A DNA stretch of 64,000 nucleotides from Celeribacter halophilus (GCF_900114135.1 NZ_FORY01000015.1:1-64000); one strand, 5' to 3'. Positions 18,332-27,518 are shown, numbered from the stretch's first letter. Made by a program: numbers and translations. Notes: generated by a model not told the origin, from the sequence alone.

Positions 18332-20770
18332 CTACATTGCGGCGGGAATGCGGCGCAGGCGCAGGGCGTTGGACACAACGAAAACAGACGACAGCGCCAT
18401 CGCACCCGCCCCAAGCATCGGCGAGAGTTGCACCCCGAAGGACGGGTAGAGCACCCCTGCCGCCACGGGGATAAGCGCGGCGTTATAGGCGAAGGCCCAG
18501 AAGAGGTTCTGGCGAATATTGCCCATCGTCTTGCGGCTCACATCCACAGCGGTCACCACCGCGCAAGGATCACCGCGCATCAGCACCACATCCGCCGCCT
18601 CGATGGCCACATCCGTCCCTGTCCCCACCGCAATTCCCACATCCGCTGAAGCCAATGCAGGTGCGTCGTTGATGCCATCTCCAACAAACCCCACAGCGCC
18701 ATGCACCTCTCTGAGTGCTGCGACCGCTTTGGCTTTACCCTTCGGCAGGACTTCGGCCTCCACATGGTCAATCCCGAGATCACGCGCTACAGCTTCGGCG
18801 GCGCGGCGCGTATCGCCGGAGACCATCGCCACTTTGATCCCGCGCGCGTGAAGTGCCGCGATGGCTTGGCGCGATGTCGAGCGGACCGGATCGGAAACCC
18901 CCAACACCATCACCGCCACCCCGTCACGCGCGACCAGAACCGGCGTGCGCCCCTGATCGGCCAGTCCCGCGAGCGGGATCTCAAAGGCGGAGGTATCAAT
19001 CTTTTCGCGGGTCATGAGACGCATGTTGCCGACCAGAAGCGCGCTCTCCCCGACCTGCGCCTTAATCCCGTGCCCCGCAATCGCGCGCGCTTTCGCCACC
19101 TCGGGCAGGACCAGCCCCCGCGCCTCGGCGGCACGCTCAATGGCGCGGGCAATCGGATGTTCGGATTTGGCTTCGACAGCGGCCACTTCGGCCAGAAGTG
19201 CGGCCTCCTCCCCCGCAAGCGTCACCAGATCGGTGACATCGGGACGGCCTTCGGTCAGCGTGCCGGTCTTGTCAAAAGCGATCACCTTGACCTCTTGCAA
19301 CCCTTGCAACGCATCGCCTTTACGAAACAACACGCCAAGCTCTGCGGCGCGGCCTGTGCCCACCATGATCGACGTCGGCGTTGCCAGACCCATCGCGCAG
19401 GGGCAGGCAATAATCAGCACCGCCACCCCCGCGACCAAAGCATGCGCCAGCGCAGGCTCCGGTCCGAACATCAACCAGATCACCACAGTGAGCGCCGCCA
19501 AGGCCATCACCGCAGGCACAAAATACATAGTCACCTTGTCCACCAGAGACTGGATCGGCAGTTTTGCGCCCTGCGCCTCTTCGACCATGCGGATGATCTG
19601 GGCCAGCATCGTATCCGCGCCGACTTTTTCGGCCAGATAGGTCATGGCACCCTCGCCATTCACCGTGCCCGCGATCACCGGCTGTCCTGCGGCCTTGGCC
19701 ACGGGGATCGGCTCACCGGAGATCATCGCCTCGTCCACATGGCTCTCGCCCGTCAGCACCTTGCCATCCACGGCAATTTTCTCACCGGGGCGCAGGTGTA
19801 GCACATCGCCCACCCTGATCTCTTCGATCGGCAATTCGACCACAGCACCATCCCGCGCGACCCGCGCGGTTTTGGCCCGCATTCCGGCCAGTGTGCGGAT
19901 CGCCTCCCCCGTGCGCCCCTTGGCGCGCGCCTCCAGCCATCGGCCCAGGAGGATCAAGGACACGATAACGGCGGCGGCCTCGAAATAAACGTTCTGCGCG
20001 CCCATCGGGAGGGATTGCGGCCAGAAGGTGACCACCGAGGAATAGAGAAACGCCGCGCCCGCCCCCAAGGCGACCAAAGCGTTCATATCCGGCGCGCCTT
20101 TCATAAGTGACGGGAGGCCTTTGGCAAAGAACACACGCCCCGGTCCGGCCAGTACGACCGCCGTCAGAGCGAATTGCACCATACGCCAGAGCCATTCCGG
20201 CACGGTCATCATCCACCAGTGATGCAGCGCAGGAACCAGATGCCCGCCCATCTCGATCACGAACACCGGCAGGGTCAGCGCCACGGCCCAGATCAGCCGC
20301 TTGCGCAATGCTCGGGCCTCGTCGGCCTTCCGGTTGACCGGTGCGGCCTCACGGTCGATGCGTGGCTTGGCCTTGTATCCTGCGCGCGCAATGGCTTTGG
20401 TCAGACTATCCGCGTCCTGAACCCCGCTCAAAACCTGCACGGTCGCGGTTTCCGAGGCCAGATTGACCGAAGCCTCGCTCACGCCTTCCTCCGCTCTCAA
20501 AGCCCGCTCGACACGCCCCACACAGGAGGCACAGGTCATGCCCTCGATGTCAAAAACCAGTTCTTCGACACGCGCCGGATAACCCGCCTTGTCCAGCACC
20601 CCGACCAGATCGGGCAGTGTCACGGCATCATCGAACATCACCTCCGCCGTTTCCGTGGCAAGGTTCACATTGGCGTCCGCGACGCCCTCCATCCCCTTCA
20701 ACGCACGTTCGACACGCCCCACACAGGAGGCGCAGGTCATACCTTCGACGGATAAACGGGTGCTGTGCAT
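18332..20770 (-). CDS. copA: Copper-exporting P1B-type ATPase
   Basis: An 812-aa inner-membrane copper pump when started at the ATG 20770 (MHSTRLSVEGM). It carries two N-terminal metal-binding HMA domains, each with GMTCASC, then eight membrane segments with the CPC site (ACPCAMGLATP), the phosphorylation motif DKTGTLTEG, SEHP and GDGINDAPAL. The frame stays open about 160 codons upstream but overlaps copZ on the other strand and lacks family similarity there. An ATG 24 bases further up (20794) is a possible alternative. Divergent from copZ, so the two probably share a copper-responsive control region. Confidence 0.95.
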   Translation of the reverse strand: MHSTRLSVEGMTCASCVGRVERALKGMEGVADANVNLATETAEVMFDDAVTLPDLVGVLDKAGYPARVEELVFDIEGMTCASCVGRVERALRAEEGVSEASVNLASETATVQVLSGVQDADSLTKAIARAGYKAKPRIDREAAPVNRKADEARALRKRLIWAVALTLPVFVIEMGGHLVPALHHWWMMTVPEWLWRMVQFALTAVVLAGPGRVFFAKGLPSLMKGAPDMNALVALGAGAAFLYSSVVTFWPQSLPMGAQNVYFEAAAVIVSLILLGRWLEARAKGRTGEAIRTLAGMRAKTARVARDGAVVELPIEEIRVGDVLHLRPGEKIAVDGKVLTGESHVDEAMISGEPIPVAKAAGQPVIAGTVNGEGAMTYLAEKVGADTMLAQIIRMVEEAQGAKLPIQSLVDKVTMYFVPAVMALAALTVVIWLMFGPEPALAHALVAGVAVLIIACPCAMGLATPTSIMVGTGRAAELGVLFRKGDALQGLQEVKVIAFDKTGTLTEGRPDVTDLVTLAGEEAALLAEVAAVEAKSEHPIARAIERAAEARGLVLPEVAKARAIAGHGIKAQVGESALLVGNMRLMTREKIDTSAFEIPLAGLADQGRTPVLVARDGVAVMVLGVSDPVRSTSRQAIAALHARGIKVAMVSGDTRRAAEAVARDLGIDHVEAEVLPKGKAKAVAALREVHGAVGFVGDGINDAPALASADVGIAVGTGTDVAIEAADVVLMRGDPCAVVTAVDVSRKTMGNIRQNLFWAFAYNAALIPVAAGVLYPSFGVQLSPMLGAGAMALSSVFVVSNALRLRRIPAAM

Positions 20771-20869
20771 TTTGTCACTCTGGCCTATGAGCATAATTCG
20801 GTTACTTATGTAGAGCACAGACCAAGCAGAGGCGAGGAGCGCCGCGCAAATTTTCGAAGAGGTGACAAG

Positions 20870-21070
20870 ATGTCCGTTTTTTCCGTTCCCGATATGAGCT
20901 GCGACCATTGCAAGACCGCAATCACCGAAGCGATTGAGGCGGTGGATGACACGGTGGAGATCGACGTCGACATGGACGCACGCGAAATCGACGTGTTCTC
21001 CGACGCAGGCGACAAGGCTATTCTGGCTGCGCTCAAAGCAGCGGGCTATCCGGCTGAATTGAAGTCCTGA
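20870..21070 (+). CDS. copZ: Copper chaperone, HMA domain protein
   Basis: A 66-aa single HMA domain with metal motif MSCDHC (residues about 8-13) and the typical ferredoxin-like length. GAAGAGGTGAC lies just before the ATG. It binds Cu(I) in the cytoplasm and hands it to CopA, which is encoded divergently 100 bases away. The frame extends upstream but without family similarity. Confidence 0.92.
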   Translation: MSVFSVPDMSCDHCKTAITEAIEAVDDTVEIDVDMDAREIDVFSDAGDKAILAALKAAGYPAELKS

Positions 21071-21136
21071 GCGAGCCTTGCGACATATATGCGGCCATAC
21101 GGCTATCCGCCGCACATCAGAAAACAGGAGATCGTC

Positions 21137-21901
21137 GTGAAAGCAGGGATTTGGAACGGGGAGGCCTTGCGGCTCTGGTCTTTGGACACACAAGACACCG
21201 CGCCGCAGGACGCCCCCTGTCAGGCGGGGTTGGATGCCGCTCTTGAGACACATGCCCCCATGATCCTCGCGGGTACGTCCGCCGCGCCGCGCGGGCTTCC
21301 TTGCAAACCTCTGCCCGACGCCTTACAGGGCAGCCCCGCACATATTCCGCCGCTGTCACAGGACACTCCTCTGACCGTGACGAATGGTGAAGAAGTGGCC
21401 ATCGCGGGGTTCATCGCGCTGCATCCCAAGTTTGACGGCATCCTCTGTTTGCCGACGGATGCAAGCACGCTTTGGGTTCATGTGAGCGCCGAAGAGGTGG
21501 TCTCCATGCGGCGTGTCCTGACGGGGGCCTTGGTGTCTGCCCTCTTTTCCGAAGGGCTGTCACTAAAGGAGGTCGAGCCGTTCAAGGACGCGCTTTCCGA
21601 CACCATGTCCCGCCCCGAAATGGCCGCCTTGAGACTTGGCAGCTTGCAGACCGAAACCGCGCAACATCGTCTCGACACACCGGAAGCCGCCTCCCGCGCC
21701 AGCGCCGCTTTGATCGGCGCGGAGCTTGCGGCGACGCGGGCTTATTGGCTGGGGCAACCCGTGGCACTGATCGGCACGGCCCACCTCCGTGCGCCCTACC
21801 GTGTTGCGCTGGAAAGCCAGTTCGTGCCACTCACAGAGGTCGAGGACGCAGCGATGTATCACGCCGGATTTGCCCAAGCCAAAGATCGGATCACCGCATG
21901 A
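21137..21901 (+). CDS. Degenerate 2-dehydro-3-deoxygalactonokinase (DgoK)-like protein
   Basis: A 254-aa protein matching the DgoK family over most of its length, for example GEEVAIAGF, WVHVSAEEVVSMRRVLTGAL and ALIGAELAAT. Two parts normally needed for catalysis look damaged: the N-terminal DWGT-S/T-x-x-R phosphate-binding motif is replaced by AGIWNGEALRLW, and the family GTHTKW motif by TDASTLW. It is also shorter than the usual 290-310 residues. The GTG start has AACAGGAG upstream. The stop overlaps galM (ATGA). It may be a non-catalytic or altered-substrate relative; an active kinase role is doubtful. DgoK normally phosphorylates 2-keto-3-deoxygalactonate. Confidence 0.75.
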   Translation: MKAGIWNGEALRLWSLDTQDTAPQDAPCQAGLDAALETHAPMILAGTSAAPRGLPCKPLPDALQGSPAHIPPLSQDTPLTVTNGEEVAIAGFIALHPKFDGILCLPTDASTLWVHVSAEEVVSMRRVLTGALVSALFSEGLSLKEVEPFKDALSDTMSRPEMAALRLGSLQTETAQHRLDTPEAASRASAALIGAELAATRAYWLGQPVALIGTAHLRAPYRVALESQFVPLTEVEDAAMYHAGFAQAKDRITA

Positions 21902-22905
21902 AACGCCTTTTCGGCAAGCTCGAAGACGGGCGCAACGTCGAAGCGATCACGCTACACGCGGGCGATCTCTCCGCGACGATCCTGACCTATGGCGCCATTC
22001 TCAATGATCTACGCCTGCGAGGGGTGCCTTACGGGCTGACCTTGGGCAGTCCCGAGATCAGGGCCTATGACCACGGGCCGATGAATTACTTCGGCGCATT
22101 GGTCGGACCCGTCGCCAATCGTATTGCCAAGGCCCGAACCGTGCTTGATGGCGAAACCCTGCATTTCGAACCGAACGAAGGCCCCACCCTGCTGCACAGC
22201 GGAGAGCACGGCCTGCACACAGAGCTCTGGCACACCGCTGCTTTGAGCGAGACCTCGGTGACACTCACGCTGGACTTACCCGACGGCAAGGGCGGCTTTC
22301 CCGGCAACCGGACCGTGACCGCGCAATATAGCGTGACGGATCACGAGGATGCGCCTGCGACACTCACCCTGGTGATCACCGCCACCACAGATGCGCCAAC
22401 GCTGATGAATATCGCCAACCATTCCTATTGGAACCTCGACGGCACCCCCACCACGGACGGGGATTGGCTACAGGTTCATGCAGAGCACTACCTGCCGGTT
22501 GACGCACAGATGATCCCGACCGAAATCACGCCCGTGGCGGGAACCGGATTTGATCTGCGCGCGGGACATGTGCTGCGCCCCACGGATGCGCAGCGCTATG
22601 ACCATAACTTCTGCCTGTCGCAAGAAGATCGAAAGATGAAACCCGCCGCCGTTTTGCGCGGCACAAGCGGGATCGAGATGCGGATGGAGACCACCGCGCC
22701 GGGGCTACAGGTCTTTGATGCGGCCCCCATTGGCAGCGGCGACATGCCAGGGCATCGCGGTGTGCCCGAGGTGGGGTTTTGTGGCGTGGCTCTGGAGGCG
22801 CAACACTGGCCGGATGCGCCGAACCATGCCACCTTCCCCTCTATCCGGCTGGGCGCGGAGGACACCTACCGGCAGGAAACGCGCTGGCAGTTTTTGACAC
22901 CGTAA
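21898..22905 (+). CDS. galM: Aldose 1-epimerase (galactose mutarotase)
   Basis: A 335-aa cytoplasmic enzyme interconverting alpha and beta anomers of aldoses. The catalytic histidine region ANHSYWNLDG and the C-terminal glutamate segment VALEAQHWPDAPNH are present. The ATG overlaps the DgoK-like stop by 4 bases, so the two are coupled and galactose or galactonate metabolism is the likely setting. No other galactose gene is nearby. Convergent with puuD, 13 bases apart. Confidence 0.93.
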   Translation: MKRLFGKLEDGRNVEAITLHAGDLSATILTYGAILNDLRLRGVPYGLTLGSPEIRAYDHGPMNYFGALVGPVANRIAKARTVLDGETLHFEPNEGPTLLHSGEHGLHTELWHTAALSETSVTLTLDLPDGKGGFPGNRTVTAQYSVTDHEDAPATLTLVITATTDAPTLMNIANHSYWNLDGTPTTDGDWLQVHAEHYLPVDAQMIPTEITPVAGTGFDLRAGHVLRPTDAQRYDHNFCLSQEDRKMKPAAVLRGTSGIEMRMETTAPGLQVFDAAPIGSGDMPGHRGVPEVGFCGVALEAQHWPDAPNHATFPSIRLGAEDTYRQETRWQFLTP

Positions 22906-22918
22906 CGCGCCCGAAGCC

Positions 22919-24154
22919 TCAGCCTTCGAGACCTGTTTCATACCATTTGCGGATGGCGGTCCGGCTCTCGTCATCGAGATACATATAGCTGCCCGCAGGC
23001 GGCATGGCGTGGGTCACACCGGCCTGAAGCCAGATCTCTTTGGCCAGCGTGGCCACCTCTTGCGTGGTTTCGAGCCGGATTCCCTTGGGCGGAGAGGCCA
23101 TCCCCTCCCAGTAGGGTTCTTTGGCGTGGCACATGGAACAGTTGGTCACAACGATGTCATGCACATCCTCGAAACCTTCTGCGGCAGCGAATTTCTGGGC
23201 CATCGGGCCAAGTGCGGCCTCTTCGTCGCTGTCGTCCTGCATGTAGATGCCCGCAGTCGAAAGCCACATCACCGCCAGAAACAAAGCCACCGTCGCGCCC
23301 CATGTCCACCAGAGCAGGCCCTTGCGCGCGTGCATGGTGTTGAAGAAATGCCGGATCGTGACGCCCATCAGGAAGATCAGAGCCGCAATGATCCAGTTGT
23401 ATTTCGACGCAAACGCCAGCGGGTAGTGGTTCGACAGCATCATGAACAACACCGGCAGCGTCAGGTAGTTGTTGTGGGTCGAGCGCTGCTTGGCGATCTT
23501 GCCGTATTTCGGGTCGGGCGTGCGTCCGGCCTTCAGGTCGGCCACCACGATCTTCTGGTTCGGAATGATGATAAAGAACACATTCGCGCTCATCACCGTG
23601 GCCGTAAACGCGCCCAGATGCAGAAAGGCCGCGCGACCGGAGAACACTTGGGTATAGCCCCACGCCATCGCCACGAGGATGACATAGAGCAGGATCATGA
23701 GCCGCGTATTGTCGTCTCCGAACTTCGACTTGCACAGCAGATCATAGAGAATCCAGCCGATAGACAGCGACACGATCGAGACAACCACCGCCACAGCGGG
23801 CGACATTTCCAGCACATTCGGGTCGATCAGATAAAGCTCCGCCCCGAGGTAATACACCACGGCCATAAGCGCAAAGCCCGACAGCCATGTCGCATAGCTT
23901 TCCCATTTGAACCAGATCAGGTCTTCGGGCATCCGCGACGGGGCGACGAGATATTTCTGGATGTTATAAAAACCGCCACCGTGAACCTGCCACTCCTCGC
24001 CATCGGCCCCCGTGTCGAGCTTGCGGTCCCGATGCAGGCCAAGATCAAGCGCGATGAAATAGAAAGACGAGCCGATCCACGAGATCGCCGTGATGACATG
24101 GAGCCAACGCAGGGCGAACTCGGCCCATTCCCAGAAAATCGGTAGCAAACTCAT
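22919..24154 (-). CDS. puuD: Membrane-bound urate hydroxylase with C-terminal heme motif
   Basis: A 411-aa integral membrane protein of the PuuD family, which oxidises urate to 5-hydroxyisourate and passes electrons onward. About eight hydrophobic helices occupy residues 10-320 (FALRWLHVITAISWIGSSF at the start is characteristic). A cytochrome-c-like domain follows, with heme-binding CSMCH near residue 338. ATG 24154 follows GGGGAG and comes one base after the uraH stop, so the two are co-translated. PuuD replaces soluble uricase in many alphaproteobacteria. Confidence 0.93.
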   Translation of the reverse strand: MSLLPIFWEWAEFALRWLHVITAISWIGSSFYFIALDLGLHRDRKLDTGADGEEWQVHGGGFYNIQKYLVAPSRMPEDLIWFKWESYATWLSGFALMAVVYYLGAELYLIDPNVLEMSPAVAVVVSIVSLSIGWILYDLLCKSKFGDDNTRLMILLYVILVAMAWGYTQVFSGRAAFLHLGAFTATVMSANVFFIIIPNQKIVVADLKAGRTPDPKYGKIAKQRSTHNNYLTLPVLFMMLSNHYPLAFASKYNWIIAALIFLMGVTIRHFFNTMHARKGLLWWTWGATVALFLAVMWLSTAGIYMQDDSDEEAALGPMAQKFAAAEGFEDVHDIVVTNCSMCHAKEPYWEGMASPPKGIRLETTQEVATLAKEIWLQAGVTHAMPPAGSYMYLDDESRTAIRKWYETGLEG

Positions 24155-24155
24155 T

Positions 24156-24515
24156 TTAGCTCCCCCGGTAAGTCGAATAGCTGAAAGGTGATAGCAAAAG
24201 CGGCACATGATAGTGGCTGTCGGCGTCACTGATCCCGAAGCGGAGCGGGATCAGGTCCAGAAACAGGGGCGCATCCCCCGCCTGTCCGGTCCTGCGCAGG
24301 TAGTCCCCCGCGTGAAAGACCAGTTCATAAGTGCCGGTTTCAAACTGCTCCGCCGGAAGGATCGGTGCATCGGTCCGGCCGTCTTCATTTGTCACCGCAC
24401 GCGCGATTTTCTCGCGGCTGTCGCCTGTCACGCGATAAAGCACAATCTCGACACCCGCGGCGGGAAGCCCCTTGGCCGTGTCGAGAACATGGGTGGTCAA
24501 AAAACCGGAAGTCAT
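24156..24515 (-). CDS. uraH: 5-Hydroxyisourate hydrolase
   Basis: A 119-aa transthyretin-like protein converting 5-hydroxyisourate to OHCU, the step after PuuD. It starts [16 protein letters not shown] and ends with the diagnostic YRGS tetrapeptide after LLSPFSYST. Conserved His, Arg and Ser of the active site are in place. The ATG at 24515 fits family length; the frame runs 12 codons further up. First gene of the uraH-puuD pair. Confidence 0.95.
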   Translation of the reverse strand: MTSGFLTTHVLDTAKGLPAAGVEIVLYRVTGDSREKIARAVTNEDGRTDAPILPAEQFETGTYELVFHAGDYLRRTGQAGDAPLFLDLIPLRFGISDADSHYHVPLLLSPFSYSTYRGS

Positions 24516-24666
24516 GGAATAGCTGCCCAAATTGTTAGCGTTTCCCCTCAAGACTGTCGGAAAGCGCGGGCAGCGGCAACAATCATTCTCGTCAGATTGG
24601 ATACAAAAGAGTATTCGATGTTCTGCTAGCCTAGCATTTAGTCAAAAAACACGAAGGCCAAAGGAA
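24516..24666. promoter_or_regulatory. Divergent control region between uraH and puuE
   Basis: The 151 bases hold an imperfect palindrome, GGATAC (24599-24604) with GTATTC (24611-24616) spaced by six bases, and a perfect 11-bp palindrome GCTAGCCTAGC (24625-24635). A GntR-type regulator is conceivable for the first, but no regulator gene is in view. Function is inferred only from position. Confidence 0.35.
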
Positions 24667-26094
24667 ATGCCAAAAAATCCGCCGCGTTATGTTCGAAACA
24701 TGTCTGGTTATGGTGCCAATGCCCCCGATCCCCAGTGGCCGGGCGGTGCAAAGGTCGCTGTGCAATTCGTGCTCAACTACGAGGAAGGCGGAGAGAACTG
24801 CATTCTCCACGGCGACGCGGCCTCAGAGGCGTTTCTGTCCGACATCGCCGGTGCCGCCATGTGGCAGGGCCAGCGTCACTGGAACATGGAATCGATCTAT
24901 GAATATGGGGCGCGGGCCGGTTTCTGGCGGCTTCACCGTCTCTTCACCGGCGCGGATATTCCCGTGACAATCTATGGCGTCGCAACCGCCCTCTCGCGCA
25001 GCCCCGAACAGGTGGCCGCGATGCAGGATGCCGGCTGGGAGATCGCGTCGCACGGGTTCAAATGGGTCGAACACAAAGACATGCCCGAAGACGAGGAACG
25101 CGCCGCCATTCAGGACGCCATCCGTCTCCATGAGGAAGTCACAGGCGAACGGCCCTATGGCTGGTATACGGGGCGTTGCTCGGAAAACACCGTGCGTCTG
25201 GTCGCTGAAGAAGGCGGGTTCGACTATATTTCCGACACCTATGACGACGACCTGCCCTATTGGCTCGAAGTCGGCGAACGCGACCAGCTCATCATCCCCT
25301 ATACGCTCGAAGCCAATGACATGCGCTTTGCCACCTCTCCGGGCTACATCACGGGCGAGCAATTCTTCACCTACCTCAAAGACGCCTTCGATGTGCTTTA
25401 TGCCGAAGGGACCGAAAGCACGCCGAAGATGATGAACATCGGGCTGCACTGTCGTCTGATCGGGCGTCCGGGAAAGCTTGCGGGCCTCAAGAAATTCATC
25501 GACTACATCAAAACCTTCGATGATGTCTGGACGCCGCGCCGGATCGACATTGCGAAACACTGGGCCAAGACCCACCCCCATAGCCGCAAAGAAAAACCCT
25601 CGCAGCTTGCGAAAGAGGAATATGTCGCGCGGTTTGGTGGCATCTTCGAACACAGCCCTTGGATCGCGGAGCGTGCTTGGGGGCTGGAACTGGGACCGGC
25701 ACATGACAGCTGGATCGGGACTCACTCGGCGCTGTGCCGCGCCTTCCGCTCGTCCTCTGAGGCGGAGAAAACCGGCGTGCTCACCGCGCACCCCGATCTC
25801 GCCGGAAAGCTCGCGCAAGCCAAACGTCTGACAGCGGAAAGCACATCGGAGCAAGCCTCCGCAGGGCTTGATGCGCTGACCGACGACGAGCGGGCGACTT
25901 TCGAGAAATTGAACACCGAATACACCGAAAAATTCGGCTTTCCCTTTATCATCGCCGTAAAAGACAATACAAAAGCATCAATCCTCGCGGCTTTCCACGC
26001 CCGACTGGAACATTCCAGAGACGAAGAATTCAAAACGGCCTGTCGTCAGGTCGAACGAATCGCGTGGCACCGTTTGAAGGACATGAACTTCTGA
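24667..26094 (+). CDS. puuE: Fused allantoinase (PuuE) and OHCU decarboxylase (UraD)
   Basis: A 475-aa bifunctional enzyme. Residues about 1-305 form a NodB-like polysaccharide-deacetylase fold of PuuE allantoinases (QFVLNYEEGGE, ASHGFKWVEH, YGWYTGR). Residues about 335-475 are a UraD domain (HSPWIAERAW, AHPDLAGKLA, KFGFPFIIAVK, RLEHSRDEE). UraD turns OHCU into S-allantoin and PuuE opens allantoin to allantoate, so one protein performs two successive steps after UraH. ATG 24667 is chosen for its match to PuuE starts; the frame extends upstream. Followed by allE at 12 bases. Confidence 0.94.
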   Translation: MPKNPPRYVRNMSGYGANAPDPQWPGGAKVAVQFVLNYEEGGENCILHGDAASEAFLSDIAGAAMWQGQRHWNMESIYEYGARAGFWRLHRLFTGADIPVTIYGVATALSRSPEQVAAMQDAGWEIASHGFKWVEHKDMPEDEERAAIQDAIRLHEEVTGERPYGWYTGRCSENTVRLVAEEGGFDYISDTYDDDLPYWLEVGERDQLIIPYTLEANDMRFATSPGYITGEQFFTYLKDAFDVLYAEGTESTPKMMNIGLHCRLIGRPGKLAGLKKFIDYIKTFDDVWTPRRIDIAKHWAKTHPHSRKEKPSQLAKEEYVARFGGIFEHSPWIAERAWGLELGPAHDSWIGTHSALCRAFRSSSEAEKTGVLTAHPDLAGKLAQAKRLTAESTSEQASAGLDALTDDERATFEKLNTEYTEKFGFPFIIAVKDNTKASILAAFHARLEHSRDEEFKTACRQVERIAWHRLKDMNF

Positions 26095-26106
26095 ATCGAG
26101 ATTTCA

Positions 26107-26937
26107 ATGAGCTACGAATACTCCTATTGCGCGCCGACAGGCGGCCTGCCCGATCAAAACAATCACGCCCGTGAACGCGCTGTGTTCACCAACTCTTATG
26201 CGGTGATCCCGCATGGGGTGATGTCGGACATCGTTGTGAGCTACCTGCCCGGCTGGGACAAGACCCGCGCATGGACCCTTGCCCGTCCGCTAACAGGTTT
26301 TGCCGAAACCTTTGCGCAACTGATTGTCGAGGTCTCTCCCGGCGGCGGCTCTTCAGACCCCGAACCGGACCCGATGGCCGAATGCGTCCTGTTCATCCTT
26401 GCCGGTCATGTCCGCGTGACCATCGGGGCGCGAGCCTATGAGCTGGACCCCGGCGGCTATGTCTTTGTTGCTCCCGGTGACAAATACACCGTGCAAAACG
26501 ACAATGACACGCCCGCGACATTTGTGTGGATTCGCAAACGCTACGAACCGGTGCCGGGTATCGACATGCCCGAAAGTTTCGTCACCGCCGACATGGAAAA
26601 ACCACCGATCGAGATGCCCAACACGTCGGGCTACTGGTCCACATCGCGTTTCGTCGACCCTCATGACCTGCGCTATGATTTCCACGTCAATATCGTGACC
26701 TTCCTGCCGGGCGGCACCATTCCCTTTGCCGAAACCCATGTGATGGAACACGGTCTTTATGTGCTTCAGGGCCGTGGCGTTTACCTGCTCAATCAGGACT
26801 GGGTCGAGGTCTCCGAAGGCGATTTCCTCTGGCTGCGCGCCTTCTGCCCGCAAGCCTGTTACGCCGCAGGTCGCCAGCCCTTCCGCTATCTGCTCTACAA
26901 AGACGTAAACCGTCACGCCAAACTGGAACTGGGATGA
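26107..26937 (+). CDS. allE: (S)-Ureidoglycine aminohydrolase, bicupin
   Basis: A 276-aa two-cupin protein (about residues 60-140 and 190-265) with metal-ligand-like residues in the second cupin (PFAETHVMEHGLYVLQGRG). AllE converts S-ureidoglycine to S-ureidoglycolate and ammonia. Co-transcribed with puuE upstream; its stop overlaps allA (ATGA). The enzyme that makes ureidoglycine (allantoate amidohydrolase, AllC type) is not in this window. Confidence 0.92.
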   Translation: MSYEYSYCAPTGGLPDQNNHARERAVFTNSYAVIPHGVMSDIVVSYLPGWDKTRAWTLARPLTGFAETFAQLIVEVSPGGGSSDPEPDPMAECVLFILAGHVRVTIGARAYELDPGGYVFVAPGDKYTVQNDNDTPATFVWIRKRYEPVPGIDMPESFVTADMEKPPIEMPNTSGYWSTSRFVDPHDLRYDFHVNIVTFLPGGTIPFAETHVMEHGLYVLQGRGVYLLNQDWVEVSEGDFLWLRAFCPQACYAAGRQPFRYLLYKDVNRHAKLELG

Positions 26938-27422
26938 GCCGCACCATCACCACAGAACCTCTGACGCCGGACGCCTTTGCCCCATATGGCGATGTGCTCG
27001 ACGCCAGAGGCGCACCGGACAAGATCATCAATCAGGGCAAATGTGGCCGCTATCACGACCGCGCCTTGGTGGACGTCAGCCCCGAGACCGGCGGGCGCGT
27101 CGGCCTGTCGATCTTCAAGGCGGAGCTGCGGGACTTCCCCTACACGCTCGATCTCATCGAACGCCATCCCGAAGGCTCGCAGGCCTTTGTGCCCATGTCC
27201 GCGGACCCGTTCCTTGTGATCGTCTCGGACGGACCCGACGCCACGCCCCGCGCCTTTGTCACCAACGGGGCTCAGGCGATCAATTTTCACAAGGGCACAT
27301 GGCACGGGGTTTTGACCCCGATTGCGGGCAATGGTCTTTTTGCCGTCATGGACCGGATCGGCGACACGGCCAATCTCGAAGAGCATTGGTTCGACACGCC
27401 GTGGACTGTCACAAAAGGCTGA
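26934..27422 (+). CDS. allA: Ureidoglycolate lyase
   Basis: A 162-aa AllA-family protein that splits ureidoglycolate to glyoxylate and urea. Family features: the N-terminal LTPDAFAPYGDVLDA, the central ERHPEGSQAFVPM and the C-terminal FHKGTWHGVLTPI. It overlaps allE by 4 bases and ends the purine-degradation run on this strand. The urea it releases may be recaptured by the urt transporter encoded further on. Confidence 0.95.
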   Translation: MSRTITTEPLTPDAFAPYGDVLDARGAPDKIINQGKCGRYHDRALVDVSPETGGRVGLSIFKAELRDFPYTLDLIERHPEGSQAFVPMSADPFLVIVSDGPDATPRAFVTNGAQAINFHKGTWHGVLTPIAGNGLFAVMDRIGDTANLEEHWFDTPWTVTKG

Positions 27423-27478
27423 AACACACAGAGATCACGGCATTGAGCGCAATCTGCAAATTTCGCTCAATTTCCCTC

Positions 27479-27507
27479 TTGACCCTCTGCGCCGGGCAGT
27501 CTACCTA
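27479..27507 (+). promoter_or_regulatory. Possible promoter of tRNA-Met
   Basis: TTGACC at 27479-27484 is a near-consensus -35 element; about 17 bases on is a weak -10-like TACCTA (27502-27507), ending 11 bases before the tRNA. The -10 match is poor, so only position and the -35 support it. Confidence 0.35.
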
Positions 27508-27518
27508 CGCGGCACTTC

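Noticed and set aside
20771-21253. A longer copA start adding about 160 N-terminal residues
   Set aside because: The extra segment runs opposite copZ, has no similarity to copper ATPases and precedes the standard first HMA domain; ATG 20770 fits the family.
21472-21897. An upstream extension of galM
   Set aside because: It overlaps the DgoK-like gene out of frame and has no mutarotase similarity; the ATGA overlap at 21898 is a typical coupled start.
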